Origin: Streptomyces lydicus
GTDB taxonomy: Bacteria; Actinomycetota; Actinomycetes; Streptomycetales; Streptomycetaceae
Assembly (NCBI RefSeq): GCF_001729485.1
Contig: NZ_CP017157.1
Location: 6,510,001-6,574,000 of the forward strand
Length of the DNA: 64,000 nucleotides
Direction: 5' to 3'
How positions within the stretch are numbered: the stretch's first letter is position 1; each line of letters starts with the position of its first letter. The notes below the pieces were generated by a model. The model had not been told where the DNA came from. It saw only the letters and a program-made list of their open reading frames with translations, and ran no database searches. Positions 1-7,553 of the stretch are shown in pieces. The position numbers were made by a program, and so were the translations under genes.

Positions 1-525
1 AACTTCCCGTCTGCGCCGAGCCGCCGGCCGCAGCGGTACCAGCAGCCGCAGCAGCCCCAGCCGCAGCAGCCCCGGCCGTACGACTCCCAGCCGTACGAGC
101 CGTCGGTGTACGACGAACCGCAGGTGCCGCGCATCCAGCCGGTGCAGCCCCCGCGGAAGCCCGAGCCCGCCCCCAGTGGCTCGAACAACCCGCTCGTGCG
201 CCCGTACGCCATGACCGGAGGCCGGACCCGGCCGCGCTACCAGCTCGCCATCGAGGCACTGGTCAGCACGACCGCCGATCCCTCCAAGCTGCAGGGCCAG
301 CTGCCGGAGCACCAGCGCATCTGCCACCTCTGCCGCGAGATCAAGTCAGTAGCCGAGATCTCCGCGCTTCTCTCCATCCCCCTCGGCGTCGCCCGGATCC
401 TCGTCGCCGACCTGGCGGAGGCCGGACTCGTCGCCATCCATCAGCCCGGCGGGGACGAGTCCGCCGGCGGACAGCCAGATGTGACACTGCTCGAAAGGGT
501 GCTCAGTGGACTTCGCAAGCTCTAG
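1..525 (+). CDS. cvnC: Conservon DUF742 protein (CvnC type), 5' end outside window
   Basis: The reading frame is open from the first base, so the N-terminus lies outside the window. The visible part starts with a Pro/Gln-rich low-complexity stretch of about 60 residues (repeated QQPQ and QPYxP patterns). It continues into a DUF742 domain with the hallmark NPLVRPYAMTGGRTRP and a helix-turn-helix-like segment near CHLCREIKSVAEISALL. In Streptomyces conservons, a sensor kinase-like protein, a roadblock protein, this DUF742 protein and a small GTPase form a membrane-associated complex resembling eukaryotic G-protein signalling. The stop codon overlaps the next gene by 20 bases, which fits translational coupling with the GTPase. 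Upstream partners are not visible. Which numbered conservon this is cannot be told from the window. Confidence 0.9.
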   Translation, partial: NFPSAPSRRPQRYQQPQQPQPQQPRPYDSQPYEPSVYDEPQVPRIQPVQPPRKPEPAPSGSNNPLVRPYAMTGGRTRPRYQLAIEALVSTTADPSKLQGQLPEHQRICHLCREIKSVAEISALLSIPLGVARILVADLAEAGLVAIHQPGGDESAGGQPDVTLLERVLSGLRKL

Positions 526-1084
526 CGGTGCAGCCCGCTCCACCACCTCCGCGAAGATCGTGGTGGCGGGCGGCTTCGGCGTGGGCAAGACCACGTTCGT
601 CGGGGCCGTCTCAGAGATCAATCCGCTGCGTACCGAAGCCGTGATGACCTCCGCCTCGGCGGGGATCGACGACCTCACGCACGCGCCGGACAAGACGACC
701 ACGACGGTCGCGATGGACTTCGGCCGTATCACCCTGGACCAGGACCTGATCCTGTACCTGTTCGGTACGCCCGGTCAGGACCGCTTCTGGTTCATGTGGG
801 ACGACCTGGTCCGCGGCGCGATCGGCGCGGTGGTCCTGGTGGACACCCGCCGCCTGGCCGACTGCTTCCCGGCGGTCGACTACTTCGAGAACAGCGGCCT
901 GCCGTTCGTCATCGCCCTCAACGGCTTCGACGGACACCAGCCCTACACGCCCGACGAGGTGCGTGAGGCGCTGCAGATCGGCCCGGACGCGCCGATCATC
1001 ATTACCGACGCACGGCACCGCAGCGAGGCGAAGAGCGCGCTCATCACGCTCGTCGAGCACGCGCTGATGGCCCGCCTGCGCTAG
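506..1084 (+). CDS. cvnD: Conservon small GTPase (CvnD type, ATP/GTP-binding protein)
   Basis: A 192-residue Ras-like GTPase that starts with GTG inside the DUF742 gene. Visible motifs are the P-loop GGFGVGKTT at about residues 22-30, a switch-II-like FGTPGQDRF at about 89-97, and ALNGFD at about 137-142 in the place of the base-recognition NKxD. The family is known as the GTP-binding output component of conservon operons and is thought to act at the membrane with the DUF742 and roadblock proteins. Length is normal. It is the last gene of its operon, because a strong hairpin follows 36 bases after the stop. The effector is unknown. Confidence 0.92.
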   Translation: MDFASSSGAARSTTSAKIVVAGGFGVGKTTFVGAVSEINPLRTEAVMTSASAGIDDLTHAPDKTTTTVAMDFGRITLDQDLILYLFGTPGQDRFWFMWDDLVRGAIGAVVLVDTRRLADCFPAVDYFENSGLPFVIALNGFDGHQPYTPDEVREALQIGPDAPIIITDARHRSEAKSALITLVEHALMARLR

Positions 1085-1120
1085 CCGCGTACGGGCTCCC
1101 CGTGCCCGTGTACGCCGCGA

Positions 1121-1166
1121 ACGACGAAAGGCCCCCACACCCTTGCGGTGCGGGGGCCTTCGTCGT
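1121..1166 (+). terminator. Terminator of the conservon operon
   Basis: A long inverted repeat: ACGACGAAAGGCCCCC at 1121-1136 pairs with GGGGGCCTTCGTCGT at 1152-1166, with smaller CACC/GGTG pairing inside. It lies between the GTPase gene and the convergent DUF4360 gene, so it probably serves both strands. There is no long U-tract, which is common in Streptomyces. Confidence 0.8.
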
Positions 1167-1244
1167 GCACGGGCGCGTCTGCCGTCCTCCGGCGGAACGG
1201 CCGGGGCCCCGCACGCACCGGCGGGCGGGGGCCGGCCGGCCGGT

Positions 1245-1898
1245 TCACTTGCGGGCGGGGCACTCCTTCCAGGCGAAGTGGTAGACGGTGTTGATGCTGC
1301 CGTCGGTGGAGTCCATGGCCATGAAGCTGGTGGCCTTCGGGTCCGCCGACTTGCCGTCCACCCTCAGCTCGGTGTTGATGTTGAAGTAGCGCTCCTCGCC
1401 GCACGGCGCGTAGACGAGCGCGTCGATGTCGGTCTCGTCCGAGGACTGCCAGTTGTTGTCGTAGGGGCCGGCGAAGTTGTGGCTCTTGCGTGCCGTCTGC
1501 TGCTGGCCCTGGAAGTAGTAGTTCGCCTGCTCCAGTCCCTTGGCGCCGGGGGCCAGCGAGGCGTAGCCGCGGTAGTCGGCGCGGGCGATCGCGTAGGTGA
1601 AGCCCTGCGGGACGTGGACGTTGAGCGCGATCTGGCAGTTCTTGCGGGCGTCGGTGGGCTTGCTGGCGCCGCCCGCCTGCGCGAGGTACTCGCTGTAGGT
1701 CACCGTGAAGGCGGTGTTGTCGGGTGCGATGGCCACCGCGGCGCTGCCGGGTCTGCAGCCCGATCCGTTGACCGTGGCGACGGTTATGGTGATCTTTCCG
1801 GTGGGCGGATCATCGCCGAACCGTACCGGTGTGGTGGGGGATGCCGATCCGAGGAGCAAGGATGCCACTGCGGCACCAGCACTGAGCGTGCTGAGCAT
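1245..1898 (-). CDS. Secreted DUF4360 protein
   Basis: A 217-residue protein with a short hydrophobic N-terminal segment (LSAGAAVASLLLGSASP) that looks like a signal peptide. The remainder matches the DUF4360 family of small secreted actinomycete and fungal proteins: VNGSGCRPGSAAVAIAPDN near residue 45, conserved cysteines, and DNNWQSSDETD. The ATG start is preceded by AAGGA seven bases upstream. The function of the family is not known. It is convergent with the conservon operon and separated from the carboxylase genes by the accE terminator. Confidence 0.85.
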   Translation of the reverse strand: MLSTLSAGAAVASLLLGSASPTTPVRFGDDPPTGKITITVATVNGSGCRPGSAAVAIAPDNTAFTVTYSEYLAQAGGASKPTDARKNCQIALNVHVPQGFTYAIARADYRGYASLAPGAKGLEQANYYFQGQQQTARKSHNFAGPYDNNWQSSDETDIDALVYAPCGEERYFNINTELRVDGKSADPKATSFMAMDSTDGSINTVYHFAWKECPARK

Positions 1899-2072
1899 GG
1901 GCTCGTCCTTCCGGTCGTCCTAGGGCCCGCGGCGCGGGAACACCAGGTGTGGGATGACGAGCGCATGCCAGCACGAGGATCTCCCCTTGAACAGCTCTGC
2001 TCCCCAGGGTTGGGGCGAACCTACGCCTCTATCCGGCCGCCCCTGCCGTCCGGCGGCGGTCGCCGGTACGCG

Positions 2073-2109
2073 GACGCCCGCCGCGGCCGGAGGGCCTGCG
2101 GCGGGCGTC
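2073..2109 (-). terminator. Terminator downstream of accE
   Basis: GACGCCCGCCGC at 2073-2084 pairs with GCGGCGGGCGTC at 2098-2109, with a further GGCC/GGCC pair in the loop. It lies 22 bases beyond the accE stop on the minus strand. The remaining sequence between here and 1899 shows no other gene. Confidence 0.75.
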
Positions 2110-2131
2110 GTGGCGCGTGGGGTGCGGCGGG

Positions 2132-2338
2132 TCAGCGCTGCCAGCTGGTCGCGCCGTGGAAGCCGTTCTGGCGCTCCAGACGGCGCCAGCGGGCGGCGCT
2201 GGCGTGCGGCCGGGCCGGGGCGTCGGCCGGCCGGTGGGCGGCGCGGGCCAGGAGGACGGCGGTCAGGGCGGCCAGCTCTTCCTCGCTGGCCTGGCCCTTC
2301 TCCACCCGGATGGCGTCGGTGCGGTGGGCAGGATTCAC
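2132..2338 (-). CDS. accE: Acyl-CoA carboxylase epsilon subunit
   Basis: A 68-residue protein, GTG start with GGAGAAG upstream. It has the family's two signatures: IRVEKGQASEEELAALTAVL near the N-terminus and the tail RRLERQNGFHGATSW. Actinomycete acyl-CoA carboxylases (acetyl/propionyl-CoA carboxylase) bind this small basic/helical epsilon subunit to the beta carboxyltransferase core and need it for full activity. It follows the beta gene after 50 bases, as expected for an accB-accE operon. It makes malonyl- or methylmalonyl-CoA for fatty acids and polyketides together with a biotin-carrying alpha subunit encoded elsewhere. Because it is so short, it is easy to miss. Confidence 0.9.
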   Translation of the reverse strand: MNPAHRTDAIRVEKGQASEEELAALTAVLLARAAHRPADAPARPHASAARWRRLERQNGFHGATSWQR

Positions 2339-2388
2339 GGTGTCTTCTCCGTCGTCGCGGTGGGCGTGGTGCCGGGTGCGGGGCGCGG

Positions 2389-3972
2389 TTACTGGGGCGG
2401 GTTGCCGTGCTTACGGGCCGGCAGGTCCGCGTGCTTGGTGCGCAGCATGTCCAGGGCCCGGATGAGCGTGTGCCGGGTGTCGGTGGGGTCGATGACGTCG
2501 TCGACCAGTCCGCGCTCGGCCGCGTAGTACGGGTGCATCAGCTCGGACTTGTACTCCTTGACCATGCGGGTGCGCATGGCGTCGGAGTCGTCCGCCTCGG
2601 CGATCTGCTTGCGGAAGATGACGTTGGCGGCGCCCTCGGCGCCCATCACCGCGATCTCGTTGGTCGGCCAGGCGTAGGTCAGGTCGGCGCCGATGGACTG
2701 CGAGTCCATGACGATGTAGGCGCCGCCGTACGCCTTGCGCAGCACGATCGAGATCCGCGGGACGGTGGCGTTGCAGTAGGCGTAGAGCAGCTTGGCGCCG
2801 TGCCGGATGATGCCGCCGTGCTCCTGGTCGACGCCGGGCAGGAAGCCGGGGACGTCCAGCAGGGTGACGATCGGGATGTTGAAGGCGTCGCACATCTGGA
2901 CGAAGCGGGCGGCCTTCTCGGACGCCTCGATGTCCAGCACGCCGGCCAGCGACTGCGGCTGGTTGGCGATGATGCCGACGACCTTGCCGTCGAGCCGGCT
3001 CAGCGCGCAGATGATGTTGGTCGCCCAGCGCTCGTGGACCTCCAGGTATTCGCCGTCGTCGACGATCTCCTCGATGACCTTGCGCATGTCGTACGGGCGG
3101 TTGCCGTCGGCCGGGACCAGGTCCAGCAGCGCGTCACCGGAGCGGTCGGCGGGGTCCTCGCAGGACACCGTCGGCGGGTTCTCGCGGTTGTTGGCCGGCA
3201 GCAGCGACAGGAGGTAGCGGACCTCCTCCAGGCAGGTGGCCTCGTCGTCGTACGCGAAGTGCGCCACACCGGAGGTCTCGGCGTGCACGTCGGCGCCGCC
3301 CAGGCCGTTCTGGGTGATCTCCTCGCCGGTCACCGCGCGCACCACGTCGGGGCCGGTGATGAACATCTGCGAGGTCTCGCGGACCATGAAGACGAAGTCG
3401 GTCAGCGCGGGGCTGTAGGCCGCGCCGCCCGCGCACGGGCCGAGCATGACCGAGATCTGCGGGATGACGCCGGACGCCTTGGTGTTGCGCTGGAAGATGC
3501 CGCCGTAGCCGGCGAGCGCGGAGACGCCCTCCTGGATACGGGCGCCGGCGCCGTCGTTGAGCGACACCAGCGGGGCACCGGCCTGGATGGCCATGTCCAT
3601 GATCTTGTGGATCTTGGTGGCGTGCGCCTCGCCGAGCGCGCCGCCGAAGATCCGGAAGTCGTGGGCGTAGACGAAGACGGTCCGCCCGTGCACGGTGCCC
3701 CAGCCGGTGATCACACCGTCGGTGTAGGGCTTCTTGGCCTCCAGGCCGAAGCCCGTCGCCCGGTGCCGCCGCAGCGGCTCGACCTCGTTGAACGAACCCT
3801 CGTCCAGCAGCAGCTCGATCCGCTCGCGCGCCGTCAGCTTGCCCTTGGCACGCTGCGCTTCGGTCGCCCGCTCGCTGGGTCCTCGCCGGACCTGCTCACG
3901 GATGGCGTGCAGCTCGGCGACGCGCCCGCGGGCGTCGTTGGCGCCGGCGGGCAGATCTTCGACAGTGGTCAT
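2389..3972 (-). CDS. accB: Acyl-CoA carboxylase carboxyltransferase (beta) subunit
   Basis: A 527-residue carboxyltransferase of the PccB/AccB family. It transfers the carboxyl group from biotin to acetyl- or propionyl-CoA. The N-terminal carboxyltransferase domain carries KLTARERIELLLDEGSF near residue 45, GGALGEAHATKI, NDGAGARIQEG and an oxyanion-hole GPCAGGAAYSPAL. The C-terminal domain carries LLDVPGFLPGVDQEHGGII and KAYGGAYIVM. I chose the ATG at 3972 (MTTVEDLP). The longer open frame back to 4089 has no support from family length. It forms an operon with accE. The bases between 3973 and 4182 are the only room for its promoter. Confidence 0.95.
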   Translation of the reverse strand: MTTVEDLPAGANDARGRVAELHAIREQVRRGPSERATEAQRAKGKLTARERIELLLDEGSFNEVEPLRRHRATGFGLEAKKPYTDGVITGWGTVHGRTVFVYAHDFRIFGGALGEAHATKIHKIMDMAIQAGAPLVSLNDGAGARIQEGVSALAGYGGIFQRNTKASGVIPQISVMLGPCAGGAAYSPALTDFVFMVRETSQMFITGPDVVRAVTGEEITQNGLGGADVHAETSGVAHFAYDDEATCLEEVRYLLSLLPANNRENPPTVSCEDPADRSGDALLDLVPADGNRPYDMRKVIEEIVDDGEYLEVHERWATNIICALSRLDGKVVGIIANQPQSLAGVLDIEASEKAARFVQMCDAFNIPIVTLLDVPGFLPGVDQEHGGIIRHGAKLLYAYCNATVPRISIVLRKAYGGAYIVMDSQSIGADLTYAWPTNEIAVMGAEGAANVIFRKQIAEADDSDAMRTRMVKEYKSELMHPYYAAERGLVDDVIDPTDTRHTLIRALDMLRTKHADLPARKHGNPPQ

Positions 3973-4182
3973 GTATCGACGGTACGTGTGCGGGGCGCCG
4001 CACACCGATGTCGGTTTCGTACAACGTCCCACGTGTTTTCGTGGGCAGGCAGTACAGAACCATCCTGGAGGAGACCCGCGCCCCGGCACCCGTTCGGGTG
4101 GGTCGGCCGTACCGGTCTGTAGGGGCCCGACAAACCACGACCCCGTGATGTTGTCGTGTCCGGAAGGGCGGGGCGGGGCCGC

Positions 4183-6606
4183 TCAGCCGGTCCGGAACGT
4201 GCAGGTGTGGGTGGCGCAGCCGGTACCGGGGGCGATCCGCAGCCGCAGCGCCGGCCCGGTGGCCAGCACCTCCACCGCCGGATCGTGGGTGAGGACCGCG
4301 CGCACCGGCCGCGACCAGGTGATCTCCAGCGTATCGCCGGACCGCTCGGGGGCCGCGACGCACAGCCGCGCCGTCCGGTGCCGGCGTTCCTCGCGGACCA
4401 GGACGCTCGCCGGACCGCTGCTCGTGAGGGCTCCGGCGCGGCCCGCCCGCCAGAAATTGGCGGCCGTTACGCCGAGCGGGTCGACCGCGACCGCCTGCCG
4501 CCCCTCGTCGTTGGCGAGCACGGTCAGCCAGCGGCGGTCGGCGGCCCGCCCGGCGAGGGCGCGGGGCGTGGCGCCCGGCATCAGGAGGTAGGCGTAGCGG
4601 GCGCCGTCCGGGTCGGTCCCGTGGTCGTGCCGGAGGGTGAGGTAGCGGCGGGTGAACGGCTCCGTGGAGGAGGTGGTGTTGATGTCGTGCCAGGAGCCGG
4701 TGCGGGCCTCGCGCAGCGCCGTGAGGGGCGCGCCGCCGGGGAAGACCCAGCCGCCGTGCCCGGCGAGGTGGGCCCAGTGGGCGCGGCGGAAGCAGGTGGT
4801 GCGGCCGAGCGTGCCGGGCTGCCGTACGCCGTCGACGGTGAGCGGCTGGGTGCCGTCCTCCCCCAGGCAGCGGTTGTCGACGACGGTCTCGACGGGCACC
4901 CCGTCGCGGGCGGTGATCCCGGCGCCCAGGCAGACGACGCAGTCCGCGAGCGCGAACCAGGACTTCCGGGCGGTCAGCGTCGAGGACAGGCCGCGCAGGT
5001 CCTGGCCGATCGCGGCGAACTCGCCGTCGGTGGTGCCGCCGACCCAGCGGGCGGCGGGCTTCGGCGCGCCCCAGCCGCCGCCCTCGTTGTCGGCGAGCCG
5101 CTTGGTGGAGACGGTCGTGCCGGGCAGCCGGTAGGGGTCGACGGTGGGCCAGAAGGCGTCGGTGTACTGGTCGCCGCCGAAGTCGGCGCCCCACCAGTAG
5201 AGCATTCCGGCGCCGGTGTGCCAGCCGCGCGGGTTCTCGCCGTTGCCGTTCTCGTAGTACGTGATGCGGTCGGAGGCCATCGCGAGGCCGGCGGCCCAGC
5301 CGGGGCGGCGGTGCACGGCGCGGTCCATGGCCGGGAAGAGCCGGTGGCCGACGGGTTCGGGGGCGGCCGGTTCCGGGCCCTCGGCGATCTTCCGCAGCCG
5401 GGCGAGGTCGGCGACGCCGTACTGCCGGTCGGTGAGGACGGCGAGCGTCCGGTCGCGGGCCGCCCAGCCCTTGACCATGGCGTGCCAGCGGGTCCGTTCG
5501 GCGGGGCTCGCGCTCTCGGCGAGCAGGGCGACGGCGGCGATCAGCGCATGCCCGTGGAAGTGGTCGCTGCGCAGGATCCGCCGCTCGTCGCTGCGCAGGT
5601 AACCGCGGCTGACGGCACGGCCGTTGACGCTGTCCATCATCAGGCCGTTGAAGAGCAGCGGGGCGTAGGCGTGCTCGACGCTGTCCAGGACGATCTGCCG
5701 GGCCGGGTCGGTGACCTGCCAGGGCGAGGTGTCGAGCAGCGCGAACAGCCGGCCCAGGCCGTCCAGCAGGACGTAGCCGTAGGTGCCGGAGTAGGCGACC
5801 CAGGTGTGCTGGACGAACGAGCCGTCGGCGTAGAGCCCGTCGCCCTCGGTGACGTACGGGAAGACCGGTGAGAGGGCGTCCCGGGCCAGCGCGAGCTTCT
5901 GCGGGGACCGGCCGAGGACACCGCGCAGGGCGACCACCCGGCACAGGTCGACGCGGTTGGCGCCGGTGCTGGTGCCGGTGTAGTCGCCGAGCATGGCGTC
6001 GGGGACGAAGTGGTCGACGGCGGCCAGGCAGCGGTCGCGCAGGTCGCCGGGCAGGCCGCCGCCGGCGGGCAGGTGCTCGTCCAGGATCGCGAGGGTGTCG
6101 AGGAGGAGTCTGGGACTGCCGATCTGCCACTCCCACCAGTTGCCGTAGCGGGTGGTGCCGGTGTTGTAGACGGTGGCTTCGAGGTGGTCGAGGCCGGCGA
6201 GGACGGCGTCGGCGAGGCCGGGGTCGCCGGTGCGGCCGGTGCCGGGCTGGGCGTACGCCTGCGCCATGGTGTTCAGCCGGCTGTAGCTCTGGGTGATGCC
6301 GGAGGGCGGGTCGTAGCGGCAGTCGGGCCAGAGGGAGCCGGCGGCCGGCCGCATGCCCGCCCGGAAGGTGTCGGCGAGGCCGCCGGTCTCCTTCAGTACG
6401 GCGGCGTACGGCGGCGCTGCGGCGTCGAAGCCCGCGCCGAGGGTGAGCGCGCACCAGCGGCTGCGGAGGGTGTCGTAGGCGTCACCGGCGGCGGACCGGG
6501 GGGCGGCGGACGCGGGGCGGGCCGCGGCGAGGGCGAGTGCGCTCGCGGTGGAGACGGTGAGAAATCCTCGGCGTGACCAGACGGACGGGGCGGGCTCGGT
6601 CGGCAC
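4183..6606 (-). CDS. Secreted polysaccharide lyase family 8 (hyaluronate/xanthan lyase type)
   Basis: An 807-residue secreted lyase. It starts with a Tat-type signal (SRRGFLTVSTASALALAAA, cleavage after ASA). It continues with the alpha/alpha toroid and beta-sandwich layout of PL8 enzymes, which cleave uronic-acid glycans such as hyaluronan, chondroitin or xanthan by beta-elimination. Visible active-site segments are NWWEWQIG (catalytic Asn) near residue 150, FVQHTWVAYSGTYGYVLL (catalytic His and Tyr) near 250, and ENGNGENPRGWHTGAGMLYWW near 430. I chose the GTG at 6606 because GGAGAGG lies seven bases upstream. An ATG at 6651 has no such site. The exact substrate cannot be read from sequence. 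Confidence 0.92.
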   Translation of the reverse strand: MPTEPAPSVWSRRGFLTVSTASALALAAARPASAAPRSAAGDAYDTLRSRWCALTLGAGFDAAAPPYAAVLKETGGLADTFRAGMRPAAGSLWPDCRYDPPSGITQSYSRLNTMAQAYAQPGTGRTGDPGLADAVLAGLDHLEATVYNTGTTRYGNWWEWQIGSPRLLLDTLAILDEHLPAGGGLPGDLRDRCLAAVDHFVPDAMLGDYTGTSTGANRVDLCRVVALRGVLGRSPQKLALARDALSPVFPYVTEGDGLYADGSFVQHTWVAYSGTYGYVLLDGLGRLFALLDTSPWQVTDPARQIVLDSVEHAYAPLLFNGLMMDSVNGRAVSRGYLRSDERRILRSDHFHGHALIAAVALLAESASPAERTRWHAMVKGWAARDRTLAVLTDRQYGVADLARLRKIAEGPEPAAPEPVGHRLFPAMDRAVHRRPGWAAGLAMASDRITYYENGNGENPRGWHTGAGMLYWWGADFGGDQYTDAFWPTVDPYRLPGTTVSTKRLADNEGGGWGAPKPAARWVGGTTDGEFAAIGQDLRGLSSTLTARKSWFALADCVVCLGAGITARDGVPVETVVDNRCLGEDGTQPLTVDGVRQPGTLGRTTCFRRAHWAHLAGHGGWVFPGGAPLTALREARTGSWHDINTTSSTEPFTRRYLTLRHDHGTDPDGARYAYLLMPGATPRALAGRAADRRWLTVLANDEGRQAVAVDPLGVTAANFWRAGRAGALTSSGPASVLVREERRHRTARLCVAAPERSGDTLEITWSRPVRAVLTHDPAVEVLATGPALRLRIAPGTGCATHTCTFRTG

Positions 6607-6773
6607 GGTCGGTCCTCTCCATGGCGTCAACTGGGGCGTGGCGCTGCGCACTTGGGAGTTTCCGATGGTCTAGCACGGCCTCTCGCGGCACGGCAATGAC
6701 CGCGCCGCAACGCCGTCGGCCACCCGTCCGGCCGAACCCGGCGGCCCGTCCCGCAAGCCTTTCGAGGAGAGAG

Positions 6774-6822
6774 GTTGAACATTGAACTAAATGCCGCTAC
6801 GGTGGCGGAGTCGTTGAACATT
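6774..6822 (+). promoter_or_regulatory. yceI promoter with two GTTGAACATT repeats
   Basis: The 10-base word GTTGAACATT occurs at 6774-6783 and again at 6813-6822. The first copy contains a -35 box TTGAAC (6775-6780), and a -10 candidate TACGGT (6798-6803) follows after exactly 17 bases. The second copy would lie just past the transcription start. This arrangement fits a repressor that blocks both the -35 region and the start. The cognate regulator is not in the window. Confidence 0.6.
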
Positions 6823-6863
6823 AAATCACCTGCTGCCCGCAGCACCCGTCCCGAGGAGGAGCC

Positions 6864-7472
6864 ATGGCTCTGTTCACCCGCAAGCGCACCGCCGAGACCG
6901 CCGCCCCCGCCGCCGTCCTCGAGGCGGACCCCGCGCTCGCCGCGCTGACCGGCGACTACACCATCGACCCGGCCCACAGCAGCATCGGCTTCACCGTCCG
7001 GCACGCCATGGTCACCAACGTCCGCGGCACGTTCGGCGCCTACGAGGGCACGCTCGCCCTGGACGGCACCGACCCGTCGCGGTCCGCCGCCTCCCTGGAC
7101 GTCGAGATCGCGAGCGTCGACACCGGCATCGCGGACCGCGACGGCCATCTGCGCGGCGCGGACTTCTTCGACGCCGAGAACTTCCCGCGGATGACCTTCC
7201 GCAGCACCGCCGCCGAGCGCGTGGCCGGTGACCGCTACCGCCTCACCGGCGACCTCACCCTCCGGGGCGTCACCAAGCCGCTCACCCTCGACCTGGAGTT
7301 CAACGGCTCGGCCACCGACGTCTACGGCGCCGAGCGGGTCGGCTTCGAGGGCAGCGCCGAGATCCTCCGCTCCGACTGGGGCCTGACCTGGAACGCGGCG
7401 CTGGAGGCCGGCGGCGTCATGGTCAGCGACAAGGTCAAGCTCAGCTTCGACATCTCGGCGGTCAAGGCGTAG
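6864..7472 (+). CDS. YceI family protein
   Basis: A 202-residue protein of the YceI family, a lipocalin-like beta-barrel that binds isoprenoid-type lipids in characterised members. The family motifs are present: YTIDPAHSSIGFTVRHAMVTNVRG near residue 50, SVDTGIADRDGHLRGADFFD, and LTLRGVTKPLTLDLEF. There is no signal peptide, so it is probably cytoplasmic, unlike the periplasmic E. coli protein. The ATG is preceded by GAGGAGG. It is a single-gene transcript ending at the strong bidirectional hairpin shared with cimA. The physiological ligand is unknown. Repeats in the promoter suggest a dedicated repressor. Confidence 0.9.
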   Translation: MALFTRKRTAETAAPAAVLEADPALAALTGDYTIDPAHSSIGFTVRHAMVTNVRGTFGAYEGTLALDGTDPSRSAASLDVEIASVDTGIADRDGHLRGADFFDAENFPRMTFRSTAAERVAGDRYRLTGDLTLRGVTKPLTLDLEFNGSATDVYGAERVGFEGSAEILRSDWGLTWNAALEAGGVMVSDKVKLSFDISAVKA

Positions 7473-7497
7473 CCGCCGGCTGCCCACGGGAACGTGC

Positions 7498-7533
7498 GTG
7501 GGGGCGGGCGTGATCATTCACGCCCGCCCCCAC
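7498..7533. terminator. Bidirectional terminator between yceI and cimA
   Basis: A perfect inverted repeat: GTGGGGGCGGGCGTGA at 7498-7513 and its complement at 7518-7533, around a TCAT loop. It lies between two convergent genes and would terminate both. Confidence 0.88.
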
Positions 7534-7553
7534 ACACGTTTGCGCGGGCGGCG

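Noticed and set aside
4028..4045. Hairpin CCCACG/CGTGGG upstream of accB as a possible riboswitch or terminator
   Set aside because: Only six base pairs, no T-run and no recognised RNA motif around it.
3973..4089. Longer accB start
   Set aside because: The added residues are Cys/Pro-rich, unlike any carboxyltransferase N-terminus, and no ribosome-binding site precedes the codon.
1954..4122. 722-codon plus-strand open frame opposite accB-accE
   Set aside because: Antisense shadow of well supported carboxylase genes. Long antisense frames are common at this GC content, and the product shows no known domain.
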